Below are positions 26,256 through 39,141 of a stretch of DNA of 64,000 bases, one piece after another. A model generated the notes under the pieces. That model saw only the letters and a list, made by a program, of their open reading frames with translations. It was not told the origin of the DNA and did no database searches. The position numbers and the translations under genes are program-made. The stretch is from Lineus longissimus (taxonomy: Eukaryota; Nemertea; Pilidiophora; Heteronemertea; Lineidae): positions 1,125,501 through 1,189,500 of the forward strand of contig NC_088310.1 of assembly GCF_910592395.1 (NCBI RefSeq), given 5' to 3'. Each line of letters begins with the position of its first letter. The stretch's first letter is position 1.

Positions 26256-27733
26256 CACAGTATAAGTTTATCACATACAGTGAATTTCATTTCATAAATG
26301 GCAGTTGGAACCAACCTGAATTAACATAATTAGAATTAAACCTCACAGCAAGGAATAACTCGGTGTGCCTAACTGTTAACTCCAAATACTTCTCGACAGC
26401 ACCAGGTCTCTCATAAATTATCAGTTCATCGATCGCGACTTCAAAGATGTAAAAAATTAGACAGTACACTTCTTCAGCAATAGTAACTGCCATGATTTAG
26501 TGTCCAGCTGATGCCATTCACCATTACAATGGTTAAAAGAACAATATATTTCCTCACATCAATTAGGCCTAACAATCATGTGATATTTTGTTTGTTTTTT
26601 GTCTTGATTCTTGTATGTGAAGCAGACTGTGAGCGCACCTGTTACTCCTGGACCAACATCTATAAGTCAAAGTGTTCATTTAGTGGTCGAGCACTTACTT
26701 GTGGTGTTGATTTATTGTTGTGTGATTCGTACTCAGGTCAACAGCCTACGGTCTATTTAGAATTTTCCTTGTACTATCTCCCTGACAACTTCTCTGTGTT
26801 CTAAACTCAGAATAATCACAGCTATTTCATTTAATGGTTTCGTGAAAATGCAACTTGGGCGTGGTTTTAATTTTACATTTTGACAACCCCCTCAATAACA
26901 TTTTCTTTGTTTTCGCGACCATAAGTTTTCATATTTATCAGTAAATTCGAAATACTCAAAACCGCCTGCAAACAATATCGGGGTTTGCAGCAACCCCAAA
27001 CTTCCAGTATGTATGGCTGGAAGAACCCCTTGCTTGGAAACCATAAGTAACAGGACCTCAGACATTGAGATGAGCTCATTTCACTCAATGTGGTAGAAAA
27101 AGCGTATGGTCGTTTTGACTGGAATAGGAATTGGTTGTTGGAGAAAGGGTAAAGCTTAAAGAAATGAGAGAAATCTGTTGACAGCAAGACTCTCCAGAGG
27201 TGGCTTCATTTGCCGATGTCTGCTTGCCAGTCGATTGTTTTCCTGAAGCAAGCACCCGGAAATGAACGTATGGCCACCATCTTGACCATGCCATTAAGAT
27301 GCGATAACGTCCACAAGCACAAACATGGCAATCCGACTCATTATGCGTCCAAACATCTCATGTGTGTCAAAACAGCAATACCTATTGACCCAATAGAAGA
27401 CGTTAATATCAGGTAATTGATTCCTTTGGTTAAGGTAAACATTCGCGCACACTTACTATTAGTGATCAATAACAGGCGATTGTTGGCTACTTCCCCCAAT
27501 CTCCATTAAGACCATTTTCTGTCGAAACAATGGAGAAGATGTTGACTTTAGACTGGATCAATAATCGGTGTGGTTATTTTGCAAAGTTGAGACATGTGCT
27601 GCCGGTCATTTCCAGACAGGTGCAGAGTGAGGTGATGAAGTCCACTCATATTGATATTGGAAGCAAACACTTTCACTCTTGCGAGCAATCTTTATACTTT
27701 AGTTCAACCAAGTTGACAAAGTGTTCTGATTCT

Positions 27734-28040
27734 GATCCCATAGGACCATCTAGAGCAGCTGCCCAGGTCGAGTTTATCACTCAGTGTTCATCAGAAACAC
27801 ATGTTTAAGTTGCTTGAGATGTGGTCAGGCCGTCATCTAGTGTCCAGTGATGCCAAGTCAAAGTGAAGTCCCACAGGGACATCTAGAGCAGCCCAGGTCA
27901 CGTTTATCACTCAGTCTTCAGCAGAAACATAAAAAGACTGACTGCTCACTGGTGATCCAAGACTAATGGCTCCGCCACCATCATCGGAGACGTCATTGTG
28001 GTGTGGGTCACTGAGCTTGGGTTTATCGCTCAGTGGCAAG
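27734..28040. repeat. Diverged duplication, 2 copies plus a partial third
   Basis: Copy 1 (27734-27803) and copy 2 (27868-27930) share GGACATCTAGAGCAG or GACCATCTAGAGCAG, GCCCAGGTC, GTTTATCACTCAGT and CAGAAACA. A third partial match, GGGTTTATCGCTCAGT, lies at 28019-28034. Spacings are 133 and about 119 bp. The end of the plus-strand frame at 27530-27808 falls inside copy 1, which weakens it as a gene candidate. Confidence 0.7.
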
Positions 28041-31000
28041 ATGGTGGGATCACGTAACCGTTTGTCTCCTCAGTTCACCATTGTGGTAAGATGTATGGCT
28101 GACACTGAAAGGTTCAGGACAAAGGCATGATTAATACGGTTCATCTCGGTGATCTTCTTACCAGGCTTTCATTAACTCTTAAATGGTACATTTAGGTGTT
28201 GGTTTCACCGAGTGCGGATCAGGACATCTTAGTGGTATTATACCTGCCTCACTAGAGCTGTTCCTTTGGGACGTTCTTAGACGAATACGCTCTCCGAGGA
28301 CCCGTTTTCTGCTCAGGTGTTCAGTGTCTTGATTCCAGAGGATTGCAACTCAATACGTCTGTTACAGAGATTAAAGTGAGATTTAGGATAAGGAGTTGCA
28401 GTCTTTTTCATAAGGTGCACCGCTGAGGTTGTCCTAACTTTTGCTGAGGTTAAGTTTCCCTTTGTTCATACTTGGTGGTTGTCCCTATAAGATGGGTATC
28501 GGAAATCTTTTTGTCTGAATGGAAAGATCTACATTTCAATTGTGGGAAATGCGGATTTTTTGTGTGAATGGGAGATAAAAGGGCAATGATTTTTAGGAAG
28601 GCCAGAAAATCAGTTTTTAAAAGCAGTCAAAGCAGTCTATGGAAAAGATGGTCAAAAGGTCACTTTGTATCATGTTTTGGTTGACACTGTACACTACCAA
28701 CCTGGTCACAATTTCAAATGAAGAGTTCAAGATAGCGACCGTAAAAACACGTTTTTGTTTATAGGTCCATTCTTGAATATGCATTATCATGCATAACACT
28801 AAGTTACTACCAAGGCTTTACTTGATAATCTCTTCCCAAACTTTAGTCCCATCTTTTAATGGCAAGCTTATTAACGGATGACCAGATATCATAAAAAACA
28901 ACCACTTCAATCATGCCATGTTGCTATGAAGCTGTTTTTCTCACCAAGCACCTAATAGCGTGGTTATTTGACCATATCGCTCATCCAGTAAGTCTCGTTC
29001 AGGGATTTATAAGAGGCGGCTAGTCCCAAAGAAAATCCCTTGCAGGGAGATAAGTATAATTGCCTGTCGTTGGTTCTGTTATTGACGGCATTCATATTGT
29101 CATCTCATTATATTTGCTATGAAAGGCCATCTGGTTCATCACACATTGTCTAAGCTCGCCGCGGAATCGTGTCGCTCTCAACGGATACAACTGCCAGCGA
29201 TGCAAATCTCTTCTGACATGTTATAGATGTTATGATTGGTTAGATTGCTGGAAGACAGTTGCGGTAACTTGTCCAGTGTGGCGTTGCAATATTAATCACG
29301 GCCATCTTGTCATCTTGAGCTGCAGCTCTTCCTCGCTGAGGCGCATTGGTGATAAACCTTCATTGGACGTAATTGCTGGTATTACCATTGTCTTTAAAAC
29401 ATACCAAGATTGGTAAATGAGGCCCGGCGGCCAAACATATGATGTATCCCCTGATTGAGTTAGTCTTCTGTAATTTGATGACGACTTGTGCTGTCCGGGT
29501 AATGGCTACTAGATGATGCCGGTTCTTAACCAACCAAGATCATCATCGCTCTGGAATGTGATTACGGCGGACATTAACGCCAATCCTTCTGCCGTCTCCA
29601 CACACCAATATGGCCGCTATCCGCGAATCTTATAAGTAGTTTATGGACTAATGAATGATGAATGGAGTTTTGATTCAATCTTAGCCATCATTTGTCCATT
29701 CTTCAGGCCCCATGCGACGTGCTAAAGTTTTTATCCCGAGTTTGCCAGACTCTTGCCCTCCAATTTCAGTATATATGTAGGTATGGTCCGACCTGATTAG
29801 GGCTAACCACCCCTGTAGACGGCTGATGGTCAGTCACAATAATCGCTCGTCTCCGATTGGCTGGGGGAGATGATGTTGCGCATAAAAATGTCGTCATGGT
29901 CTTCACATGGTCGAAGGTCAGACTCATTGGGTGCAGCATTTAGAGGCATTGGATGAGGAGACAAGCTTATGGCAATGTGTTGCAGTGGTCGCAACTATCC
30001 AGAAACCAAAATCTGTAGAAACCAAAGGGAGCCCACATTCAGCGCTGCTCTTGGACATTTCAGCCCAAGCCGTTTGAGTACTGTTCTTTATTGACCTCTT
30101 TACAGTTGATGCGTACGCGACCATCTCACTAAATGGCTGGACAAAATGCCATCTAATGAGATGATGAGGTACTTATCTAAAGGTAAAGTTGAGTCAGATC
30201 CACCTGTTCGCTTGCCTGGTAATTCCTCTCCAGCGTGATAACATATGGACTTCTTCATGTAAGAATATTCGTGCCGTATTCATGAACTGACTGAGGAATC
30301 CCATATTGAGAGTGTGAATTTGCATGTAACGATAGCATTTAATATTCCACCTTTATGAATTTATGCATGGTTCAAGTGAAATAGGGATAAATTACTTCTG
30401 TGACGTTCTCGAGACACCTGGTACAAAGTTTCAAAAGTTTAATTGAATGTGCTGATATCTTTAGGGGAGGTTTGGTTGCTAGTTCTGATAGTGGTAGTAA
30501 TTAAGTTGACCAGGTTTCAATGCTCGAATAGTCACATGCACAGTTGCTGTGCTAAGGGCACTACAGACTGGCGATATTTATTGCAGAGGTGTGTGATTTT
30601 TATTGCCGTAATGAGTATAAAAAGAGTCCATTGCTAGTTTGTAGGCAAAAGTGCTTGTCTCAGTGACATGCAATAAGTTGATCCTGATTGATATTGCCGG
30701 TCTCAGCGATGACCGCTGATGTTAGGGTTGTTCTCCTTGGAGGGCAGGTAAAAGCAAACAAAATTAAAGCATCCACTACTCCTTGCCAACAGCTATGCCT
30801 CCATTGTGATCCCCATCATCGGCACCACAGATTGCTCTCCCCTAGGATATACAGACGTATTTCTCTCACATGTATGACCTCTTGTCTCTCCGAACTTACC
30901 ACAGTAACAACCTGTTGCCTTCACTCTTTCAAATATCGGCCCTTCCAAGTGATTTATTGCTTTTTCTTCTCCGACCAACCCATCTATTATTCTTGAAATC

Positions 31001-31326
31001 CGACTTTATTCTTGATAATTTATAAAGTAATTCAAAACCAATATTGATCATATGGCTTGGTTTTGTCTTGCCACCGTTGAATCAAGCTGTCGCCTCTCAT
31101 TCTATTGAGTTAAAGAGCTACACGTTTTCATTTGAAGCCAGTTTATCGATATAATTTCTCACGATACAATTGGCGTTAAGTTGTGTTAATCGGTCCTTGT
31201 ATCAATTTCCTTGTATCAATGTGCCCGGGTTGATGTGTCAGATGGACTGGACACAAGTTAACCCTTTGAAGGCAGAATGACGTTGATCAACCCACGGTCT
31301 GCAGAAGATCAATGGAACATGTATTA
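28041..31326. other. Intergenic
   Basis: Holds the candidate regulatory block at 29.06-29.64 kb. Short frames on both strands near 30.4-31.0 kb overlap each other and show no domain. Confidence 0.55.
29060..29640. promoter_or_regulatory. Candidate cis-regulatory segment
   Basis: No gene here. It contains a perfect POU octamer ATGCAAAT (29200-29207), a Sox-type TACCATTGTC (29383-29392), a 12-bp palindrome GAGCTGCAGCTC (29317-29328), and several TAAT and GATAA words. Prospero genes are controlled by neural SoxB and POU inputs in several animals, so an enhancer is conceivable. Conservation was not testable. Confidence 0.22.
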
Positions 31327-31362
31327 CAGTGGAACCCCGGTCGCCAACCACACCGCTATGAT
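31327..31362 (+). mobile_element. Truncated third copy of the CAGTGGAACCCCGG element
   Basis: TTA-CAGTGGAACCCCGGTCGCC followed by AACCACACCGCTATGATG matches the start of copy 1, then similarity stops. It abuts the AT-rich tandem duplication at 31.38 kb, so the element was probably cut by that rearrangement or replaced internally. Confidence 0.6.
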
Positions 31363-31378
31363 GAAAAAATTCTACTCT

Positions 31379-31640
31379 GAAGGATGAAAAACTTTCTAAG
31401 TCCAAATGTTTTTTTCACTCGTTTTTTTTCTGCTCAAAATGAAGAAATATCATCAGTCCGAAAAAATTTGGCTTTGAAAATTTTTCAGAATTTTGAACTT
31501 ATGAAAAAATTCTTGAAGGATGAAAAAATTTCTGAGTCCAAATATTTTTCTCTCTTTTTTTCTGCTCAAAATGAAGAAATATCATCAGTCCGAAAAAATC
31601 TTGGCTTTGAAACTTTTTCAGATTTTGAACTTATATATTT
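31379..31640. repeat. ~135-bp AT-rich tandem duplication, 2 copies
   Basis: Each copy contains GAAGGATGAAAAA, AGTCCAAAT, TCTGCTCAAAATGAAGAAAT, ATCATCAGTCCGAAAAAAT and TTTTGAACTTAT. The second starts near 31515. Copies are highly similar, so the event is fairly recent. The plus frame at 31384-31665 runs through both and shows two copies of SAQNEEISSVRKNL, which is a consequence of the duplication. Confidence 0.9.
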
Positions 31641-32194
31641 TGTTCACATCTTCGCTTTGCCCTAACCTGTCCCAATGTCAAGTTGTTCAGAAAAGGTCCA
31701 GTGAATATTTTATCACCAGATGTGAACCAATAGGCACATGTTTGCATCTAAGTATATGAAGATATAGATAACATTTTGCACGAATAATCAAACTTCTGAG
31801 AAATTCTCCCGTGAACTGATGTGGCGCCAGTAAGTGATAACCATCAACTTATCAACAAACACCATTGGGGGAAAATCAAAGAAATGTCATTTTGACCACA
31901 CATATGCCACAGAGATGTACATCCAATGACCACCTGTTACTGAAAATGGAGTATGGCTTAAATTCACAATTCAGAACGTTTCTCTTGAAAAGTCAGTTCT
32001 ACCCACAAGATCTATCGCCATCCAGTGTTCGACATATAGTGGTCGGCTTGAGGATGAGAGTACCACAAAGATTCAAATCCAGCAAATTGACTTTATGCGT
32101 AGGCTACTCCAATGAATTTTGATGATCTTTGCTGAAACCATGCAGCAATTGAGAAGTGACATTGTAATCAAAGGCCTTTGTTGATCTTCTCATT

Positions 32195-32965
32195 ACTGCA
32201 GACGTCAGCTGGCGATCCATTAAGATTGTGGCTGGATTGAAAGAGAAGAATATTACATCCCAGAGGTCCAAATGTTGCAAAAGTAATTGGAATTTGATCA
32301 AAATCTTGTAGAATGTGATTGAGATTGCCATAAAAATCTACCAGACTTGGTGATCATTGAAATCTGTTAGAAATATAGAATCTATGACTTCTGGGCTGGC
32401 CGATACAACGCGAGAATGGATTCTAGCTGATGCTTGTTGGGGACTTGTTATGAGTCGACGCCAGCTTGCAGTTTATCAAGATTGTGGCGCAATTGAAAGA
32501 AAAGAATGTTGCATACGGTAGCGCCTAACGTAATTGAAATTTGATCGAATCTGATATAATTTGATTGAGATATATCGAAATGAATAAGCAAGTCTTCTTT
32601 AAAAGTGTGTTCTAGATACAACCTGCCGACTCTAGAGTCTGGATATGATATGGATTTGATACGTCATCGTCAGTGGCCATGTTTGTTGGTTCGCTGTGGT
32701 GAGCCCTTTGTTTTTTTAGTTGAAACCGCAGCATAATCGGTGAATTGATCCTCTGTTCCTCGCAGACGACGACAGCTTGGATTGATAATCGATCAAGATT
32801 GTGGCTGGGTTGAAAGAGAAGAATGTAACATACTGTAGCCTTGCGTGCTTGAACATGAAAAAAGCGATTGAATTTTGATTTGAAAGTTGTAGTATTTGAT
32901 CGGGATATATGAAAATAGACTAGTCTTTTTATCTTAAAACACATACCATGCACAACCTGTGACCA
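32195..32965. repeat. Old tandem triplication, units of about 250-330 bp
   Basis: Three diverged copies share AAGATTGTGGC(T/G) (32220, 32477, 32803), TTGAAAGA(G/A)AAGAATGT, then AATTGAATTTTGAT or AATTTGATC and a following GATTGAGAT or GATCGGGATATATG. Each is preceded by CAGCTTG or CAGCTGG. The 142-codon minus frame at 32612-33040 crosses copy boundaries and has no recognisable domain, so it is probably a chance frame in repeat DNA. Confidence 0.7.
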
Positions 32966-35900
32966 CTTGATTAAAGATAAGACAATGTGCGATAATATGG
33001 TTTTCAAAGACCACGTTTGCTTCTGTATGTTGTTGCACATGGCTCATCCCTCGGACAGTATTTTAGAGACAGCTACTGTTTTGCAATATCTTGTTTGATT
33101 CAAGACCATTTTAACAGTTCATACATACAGCCACCTACAACACGTACTGAGAAAAGCAATAACATGTGTACGTTTATGGGTTTGAAACAGAGCAGATGAG
33201 TTAAGTTAATCCCAAGTTGTCAACCCCAAGATTCCTGTTGGTTCCTTGTTGGTTTTCTACAGGCATGTTGATGTGTGTCACCTCCCCTGGGTGCTGGATA
33301 CCTCCCCATTAGAAGCACAATCGAGCATGAGACCGGAGAAACGTTCAAACCCTCTGAATTGGTTGACTCAGTTCAGTCGCTCATATCCATGTTGTCCCAT
33401 TCAACAATAAACAATAAACAATCAGAAATATCAACTTCAGAAATCAGAAATGTTCTGACTTTTGTTCCACTCAATGAGCCCACTTATGACGAAGAAAAGA
33501 GAACAAACTTTAAATCTGGTAGAAAAGTCACTAAACAAACAATGATGATTCAGTGCCTAATTATAATGATTTGATCCCCAATCTCGAGTAGCTAGCTACA
33601 CAGCATGTGCCACCAGTTACCAGACCTCACATGTGACCCTCACCATTGCACACGCTGACGCATGACCCTCGTGCCATTCCTCACTTCCTTTAAATAGATT
33701 CCTTAAGACTGGCTGTCGTTACCTCATTATAAGGCATTCATCCGCCGTATCTTTTATAATTGACTATGTCAAGTCACCACCATCATTGCAGGGTAACCAC
33801 GACCATTTTAATGAACCCTGAAATCCTACCCTAAACCATTCACGAGAAACACCGGTGATTATAATTTAATTTTCTTCTTTGGTCGCCATGACCTTCATTA
33901 CACAATACCATGTTAACTTGAATATGAAATTTGAAATCTTATTGATTGCGTCCAAAGTTTCATTATACTGAATATAATAGTGGAGGTCAGACACCAAAGG
34001 TGACATTGACTGTTGAAGGTCAAAGCTTTGTTTGTAATCGCAGCAGGGGTTGGGCTAACGACTTGTCTCCAAGAGGGTTTCGTGGGGCAATATTACCTAC
34101 CTGTCCCTTAAATGGTGAGACCTGTTTCATCCCTCTTCAATGATACTTTGGTCCAGTCTCAGCCAACATTATGGGCAAATATGAATGGCAGTTGGTTTAA
34201 CCCTTTACAGTGCTGCGTGCTCAAGAAGGCCATTCGCTCTTTATAACTTTAAGATGGGGCGAACCACCTCTACCAAACGTATGCCTTTATATCACTTCAT
34301 CGCATTAACTTCACTCCTTCGCTGCATCTTAATAAAGGATGAAATTATAAGCTAAATAGCGATAAAACTCATCAATTTTCCATCTTGTCAAAAACGTCCC
34401 ACCCAGCACATGCCAATGTCTTTAGAGACATCCGGAGAGATCCGTACTCATTAATTTCCAATTAGATAAAGTCGGAAACACTTCACTGAGCCACAGCTTG
34501 AATCTTGTCTGCGGTAAAATCTCTAAAATTGAATTTCCGCACTTTTCTCAAGTTGATTTTGTTTGAGTAATGAATGTACCCCATTGAGGGCGCTACGCTT
34601 ATCTTCGGCGACGAGTTTCCGGTATAGCACATTCTCGCCGACTAAGATGAATGAGCTTCTCTACTTGGTCATTGAGGAATGCTAGGCGATCGTTGACGAC
34701 AAATAGTTTCGTTCAGGTTGGCATCATTCTTAAGTCTCGTGGTACCGTTAATTTCACAAGTTGTGAGCTGATAGTTAGAATTTGACTCTGGGGATTCTCT
34801 TCGGAGTAAGCAATTTGAAGGAATACTATTGATGATTAGGCTCTGAGGGCCTTGGGTGAAAAATGGATGGAGTATTCCTTTGAAAATGACATTGGTTTGC
34901 AGAAAATAATATGAATTAATTCTGTCCGTCTTCGAAGAGAGATAGGGTATCTATTTCAGTTTCATAACCAAGGCCGATCTCCCTTCCAATTCCTCTTACT
35001 CTGGCCATCCCAAGTCTGTACCAATAAACGTAGTTTAATCTGCCGTCGGATAAGCGGATGTGAAATATTTGAATGATCATAAGAACACATCCTCCAGTGC
35101 CTGGGGACCATTGTCAAGCAATCAGGCGAGATTACAAACTTTATTTGAAAAATTACGCTCGTAATATCGCGGGAGAAAAATAAACTCCTTGATCACCAGA
35201 AAAGATTTATCACCGCTCAATCATGTTTCCTCAGTTATTATTATTAGAAATCTGCCGCACTGTTGATCATCCCAAGTTAATAAAAATTTAGAACGTATCA
35301 TTTCCAGGAGCCATTATGTTTCTTTCAACAGATTTATGAGAGTTTGCGTGTTTTTATTGATGTTTTCTTCGCCAATTAAGTTTATCGTGGAATTACCGAC
35401 TTGTTGCGTGAAGTGGTTACAGCTGACGGCCATTTATTCATTTCTGTATAAAATCTTAATTAGATTAGTGTGACACAGTTTATGCGTTGTCTCGCCTCCT
35501 TCTGTATTCATCACGATCATACATCTCTCAATCAACACGAATCAAGTTGGGCTTTAGGCTTAAATGGCTCTCACAGTTCAGTCAATTTCTTCTCGGAGAC
35601 TTTTTGTTTACTCAAAAAATTTAACCAAATGTAGCCCTTGAGGAGGGAAATGTGGCTTTTTCTGGCCCAAATGTCATTCTATCAAGGAAACTTTACATAT
35701 TTGAGGAGATGCAAAAAAATCGCAATCGTGGTGCTAGAGTTCAAAAAATGTCGTGTTGTCCAGATGTTTCACAAGAAAAGCAAAGTTTTTTGTGGACATA
35801 ACAGTAGTTTATTGAAGTTGCAGATGCATGGGATATTAGTTTCCCCGACAAATTAGTGGCTGGCTGAGGCGTTTTTCTGGTGATATCTATACCACCTTGC

Positions 35901-38572
35901 TCCTTATTCATTATGCAACAGACACCCAAGTTTTCATTATCAAGTTTGCTGCAAGATATAGTGAGTTGCTCGTCCTTAAAATCATAGCAGGTTTGCAGCG
36001 ATAGTTATCTTTGTAAACCAATTATATTTTAGTTTGTCAAATGACAATTGTTCCACCTCAGCGATCGCGGCAAGTGTCTCATGCGAGTGACTCCGGGCAC
36101 TTAAATTGATTAAAATCACCAAGGGTGGATGGCTATAATACAACACCGACATCAGCTTTCGGGTGGTGCTGGCAACAATACGCTTTGTCAGTGAACTTAT
36201 CTTTTCCAACACTGTCTATTAAAGTGATGGCCACATTTTTTATATGGCTGGATGGTTTTAATCAACATTTATTGACCAAGTTGAGCAAGAGCGGGTCTCA
36301 TCTGAAATATGCATGAAGACGTGATTCGATATGTAAAATTGATAAACAGACTGTTGTTTGGAGAACATCTGGATTGAAAATGTTTTGAATGTTGACTTCT
36401 TTGAGTCACAAGCATATGATCAGTGGTCAACTTGGGTTCATACTACAATTGTTCCATCTGAACCCCGTTTGTGGTTGAATGGACTGGGTAAAGTGTTATG
36501 ACATCCGTTTTGTTTTCTGAACAGCAACTTCAGATTTGGTCACAGCTTGCTTATGTCACAGGTGGCCTTCCTTTTCATTGGAATATTTTTTTTACAAATT
36601 GCCTAAAATCACGTACAGTTTTGTAAAACATAAAAGATGGCGAGATTTGCGGTTGTATTTCTATTCTCCTGTCAACGAAGACATGCAAGTTTAGTGTTGT
36701 GGTATTCAATGGCAGCAACTTTGACAAGAATCGGTTTTCAAAACATGTCACTTTGGATGCGGGTTTAGCAACAAAACTTTGAATGTGACAAGTTTTAGTT
36801 TATTGGTGTCTTTTGTGGTAGAATTATCAGATGGAGAGATACCGACACCAGCTGAAACTAACAGTTCTTTTCATCAAATTGAATGAAATAACTTTTTTAA
36901 ATGTGTATCTTTGACTTGCATTATACGCATTTTTGAAATACGAGTTTTTGCTTTGATAACTATATGGCAAGCTTTGAAAGGTGTTGCAGAGAAAATGATC
37001 AAACTTTTGAATTTAAGTTGGTACAGAATAACCTTCAGCACTGTTTAGCAGTTTAGAGAGTGGCAGATGTGTTCAGTGAAAAAAAATGAAAGTGATTTTT
37101 TTGCCCTGTTGAAAATGTCAACAAGGTACAGGATGACAGGCTTGGTTTGTCAGACCATCGTCATGGAAGAGGTTTATGACTCTTGAGAAGGCCAGCTGAA
37201 TTAAATTGCTACATGTGGCGACACATAGTGGCGAGCAGGGGTATTATCCAGTGGCCAGCTAAACCCCACACCCAAGTTTTCCCTCAAATTGATTTTCTGG
37301 TCAACGCAATCGCTGACTGCTGCCAAGTATGCTAATGCCGGTTCATATACAGGTCATAGGCCATACTTCCGCTGAAGATGATAAGCATATGTATGAGTCG
37401 ATGAATAATTTCAATATTCAGGTACTTAAATCCAGCTGACACAATGCTTAGACTTTGTAAAGAAATATGAAATGATTATGGAGAGTATGTTAGCAGGTGT
37501 TTGATATACCGTATCTTGCTGTTAATATCTCCATGTGTTCCTTTGGAAGTATCCACGAATATTGCATTTGTGTGGTTCATATAACTCAGTCAGTGGCCAT
37601 CCCAGTCTCAGTCAGTGGCCATCCCAGTCTTTAACGTTTTTGAAGGTCACCATGACCAATGCTGATGAATGGCTGTAATATTCTCGTAATATCCTCTCAT
37701 AGAGATTGGATTAACCAGCCCCTTGAGGGTGGCTGCAGTTGAATTAATTGGACGAACGTTAAATTAATCAGAAATAGTAGAATCTAATGGAGTGAAAGTG
37801 GTTAAATATATTTATGGTTCTCGGAGGACAGTAAATATTGCAGGACATGAGGTGTCCGGGGAATTCGTAATATCTGTTGCTGCATGTTCTGTGTGATTTC
37901 TCTGACTCGTTAGAGATGAAGTCATACAACATGTTGCTTCAGTTCTCAAAATTTCCTGCATATTTGAAAAGATTCTGAATGTCTGTAAGTTGATTTTCAT
38001 CATCTCTGAGTGTCAGTATAATTGCTGTGCGAACAACAGTCATATTGTAGTATTTGTTTTTATCGAACAGAGTGATTAGATCATATTCTAGTTCTTTCCC
38101 TTCCTGTTCTTGTCTTCTTGCTCTATCAATAAGCCTTTGCTTTCATCTCTTCCTCGAGTTTTCATCACACTGGCGACATCGGTGTTGTCTCTCGGAGACC
38201 AAAGGTCTCTCAAAAAGACAACCACAGGCACGCTATGTAGGCCAACAGAAGAAGTCAAAGGGTAATAAGCAGACTCGTTACAAGTTTATAATAATATATA
38301 TTCTTAGTGTCATCAAATCGCCCTCATCACAGCTAATGGAGTATTAATTACACCGATCATCTCATCTGGAATTATCTTCCTCGTCTAGAATGAGGACACA
38401 TTCGCCACTACGTCATGATTGCAAAGAGTTCAACCCAGAAAGACTAACTCTTTCAGTGCAACAATTAAGGTATACTGAACTTCCACCGGTATTACCTTCG
38501 TAGCCTCTCGGTGTCTGGAAGCTGAGCAATGTCAATACATCGAGGGTGAAGATGCAATGAAGGCAGAAGATG
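32966..38572. other. Intergenic desert
   Basis: A good-looking splice acceptor (TTGTTGGTTTTCTACAG) ends at 33262, but the frame that follows meets a TGA within nine bases, so it does not open the 33275-33574 frame. The stretch 34.4-35.6 kb is motif-rich and repeat-free and could be regulatory. The 22-bp duplication lies at 37.6 kb. Confidence 0.55.
37585..37628 (+). repeat. 22-bp perfect direct duplication
   Basis: Two identical adjacent 22-bp copies (37585-37606 and 37607-37628), each beginning CTCAGTCAGTGGCC and ending ATCCCAGT. Confidence 0.9.
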
Positions 38573-39141
38573 AACACTTTCAATGCTTCAACTAAGCCAG
38601 AGGACTAAGGCTTTCAATGCTACAACTAAGCCATAGGACTAAGGCTTTCAATGCTACAACTAAGCCATAGGACTAAGGCTTTCAATGATACAACTAAGCC
38701 ATAGGACTAAGGCTTTCAATGCTTCAACTAAGCCATAGGACTAAGGCTTTCAATGCTACAACTAAGCCATAGGACTAAGGCTTTCAATGCTACAACTAAG
38801 CCATAGGACTAAGGCTTTCAATGCTACAACTAAGCCATAGGACTAAGGCTTTCAATGCTTCAACTAAGCCATAGGACTAAGGCTTTCAATGCTACAACTA
38901 AGCCATAGGACTAAGGCTTTCAATGCTACAACTAAGCCATAGGACTAAGGCTTTCAATGCTACAACTAAGCCATAGGACTAAGGCTTTCAATGATACAAC
39001 TAAGCCATAGGACTAAGGCTTTCAATGATACAACTAAGCCATAGGACTAAGGCTTTCAATGATACAACTAAGCCATAGATGACTAAGGCTTTCAATGCTA
39101 CAATCAAGGCAGAGGAATAAGTCTTTCAATGATACAGTTAA
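38573..39141. repeat. 34-bp minisatellite, about 17 copies
   Basis: The unit contains GACTAAGGCTTTCAATG followed by CTACAACTAAGCCATAG. The marker CTTTCAATG occurs 17 times at 34-bp spacing; units 1, 16 and 17 are the most diverged. Variant bases after CAATG (CTTCA, CTACA, GATACA) are not random in order: units 5-8 and 9-12 carry the same series, so a four-unit block was copied. The unit is not a multiple of three and gives no long open frame. Confidence 0.97.

Noticed and set aside
32612-33040. 142-codon minus frame
   Set aside because: It crosses units of a decayed tandem triplication and contains nothing recognisable.
33263-33574. Strong splice acceptor followed by a 99-codon frame of protein-like composition
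   Set aside because: The frame is closed by TGA within nine bases of the acceptor, the reported start is GTG, and no domain is recognised.
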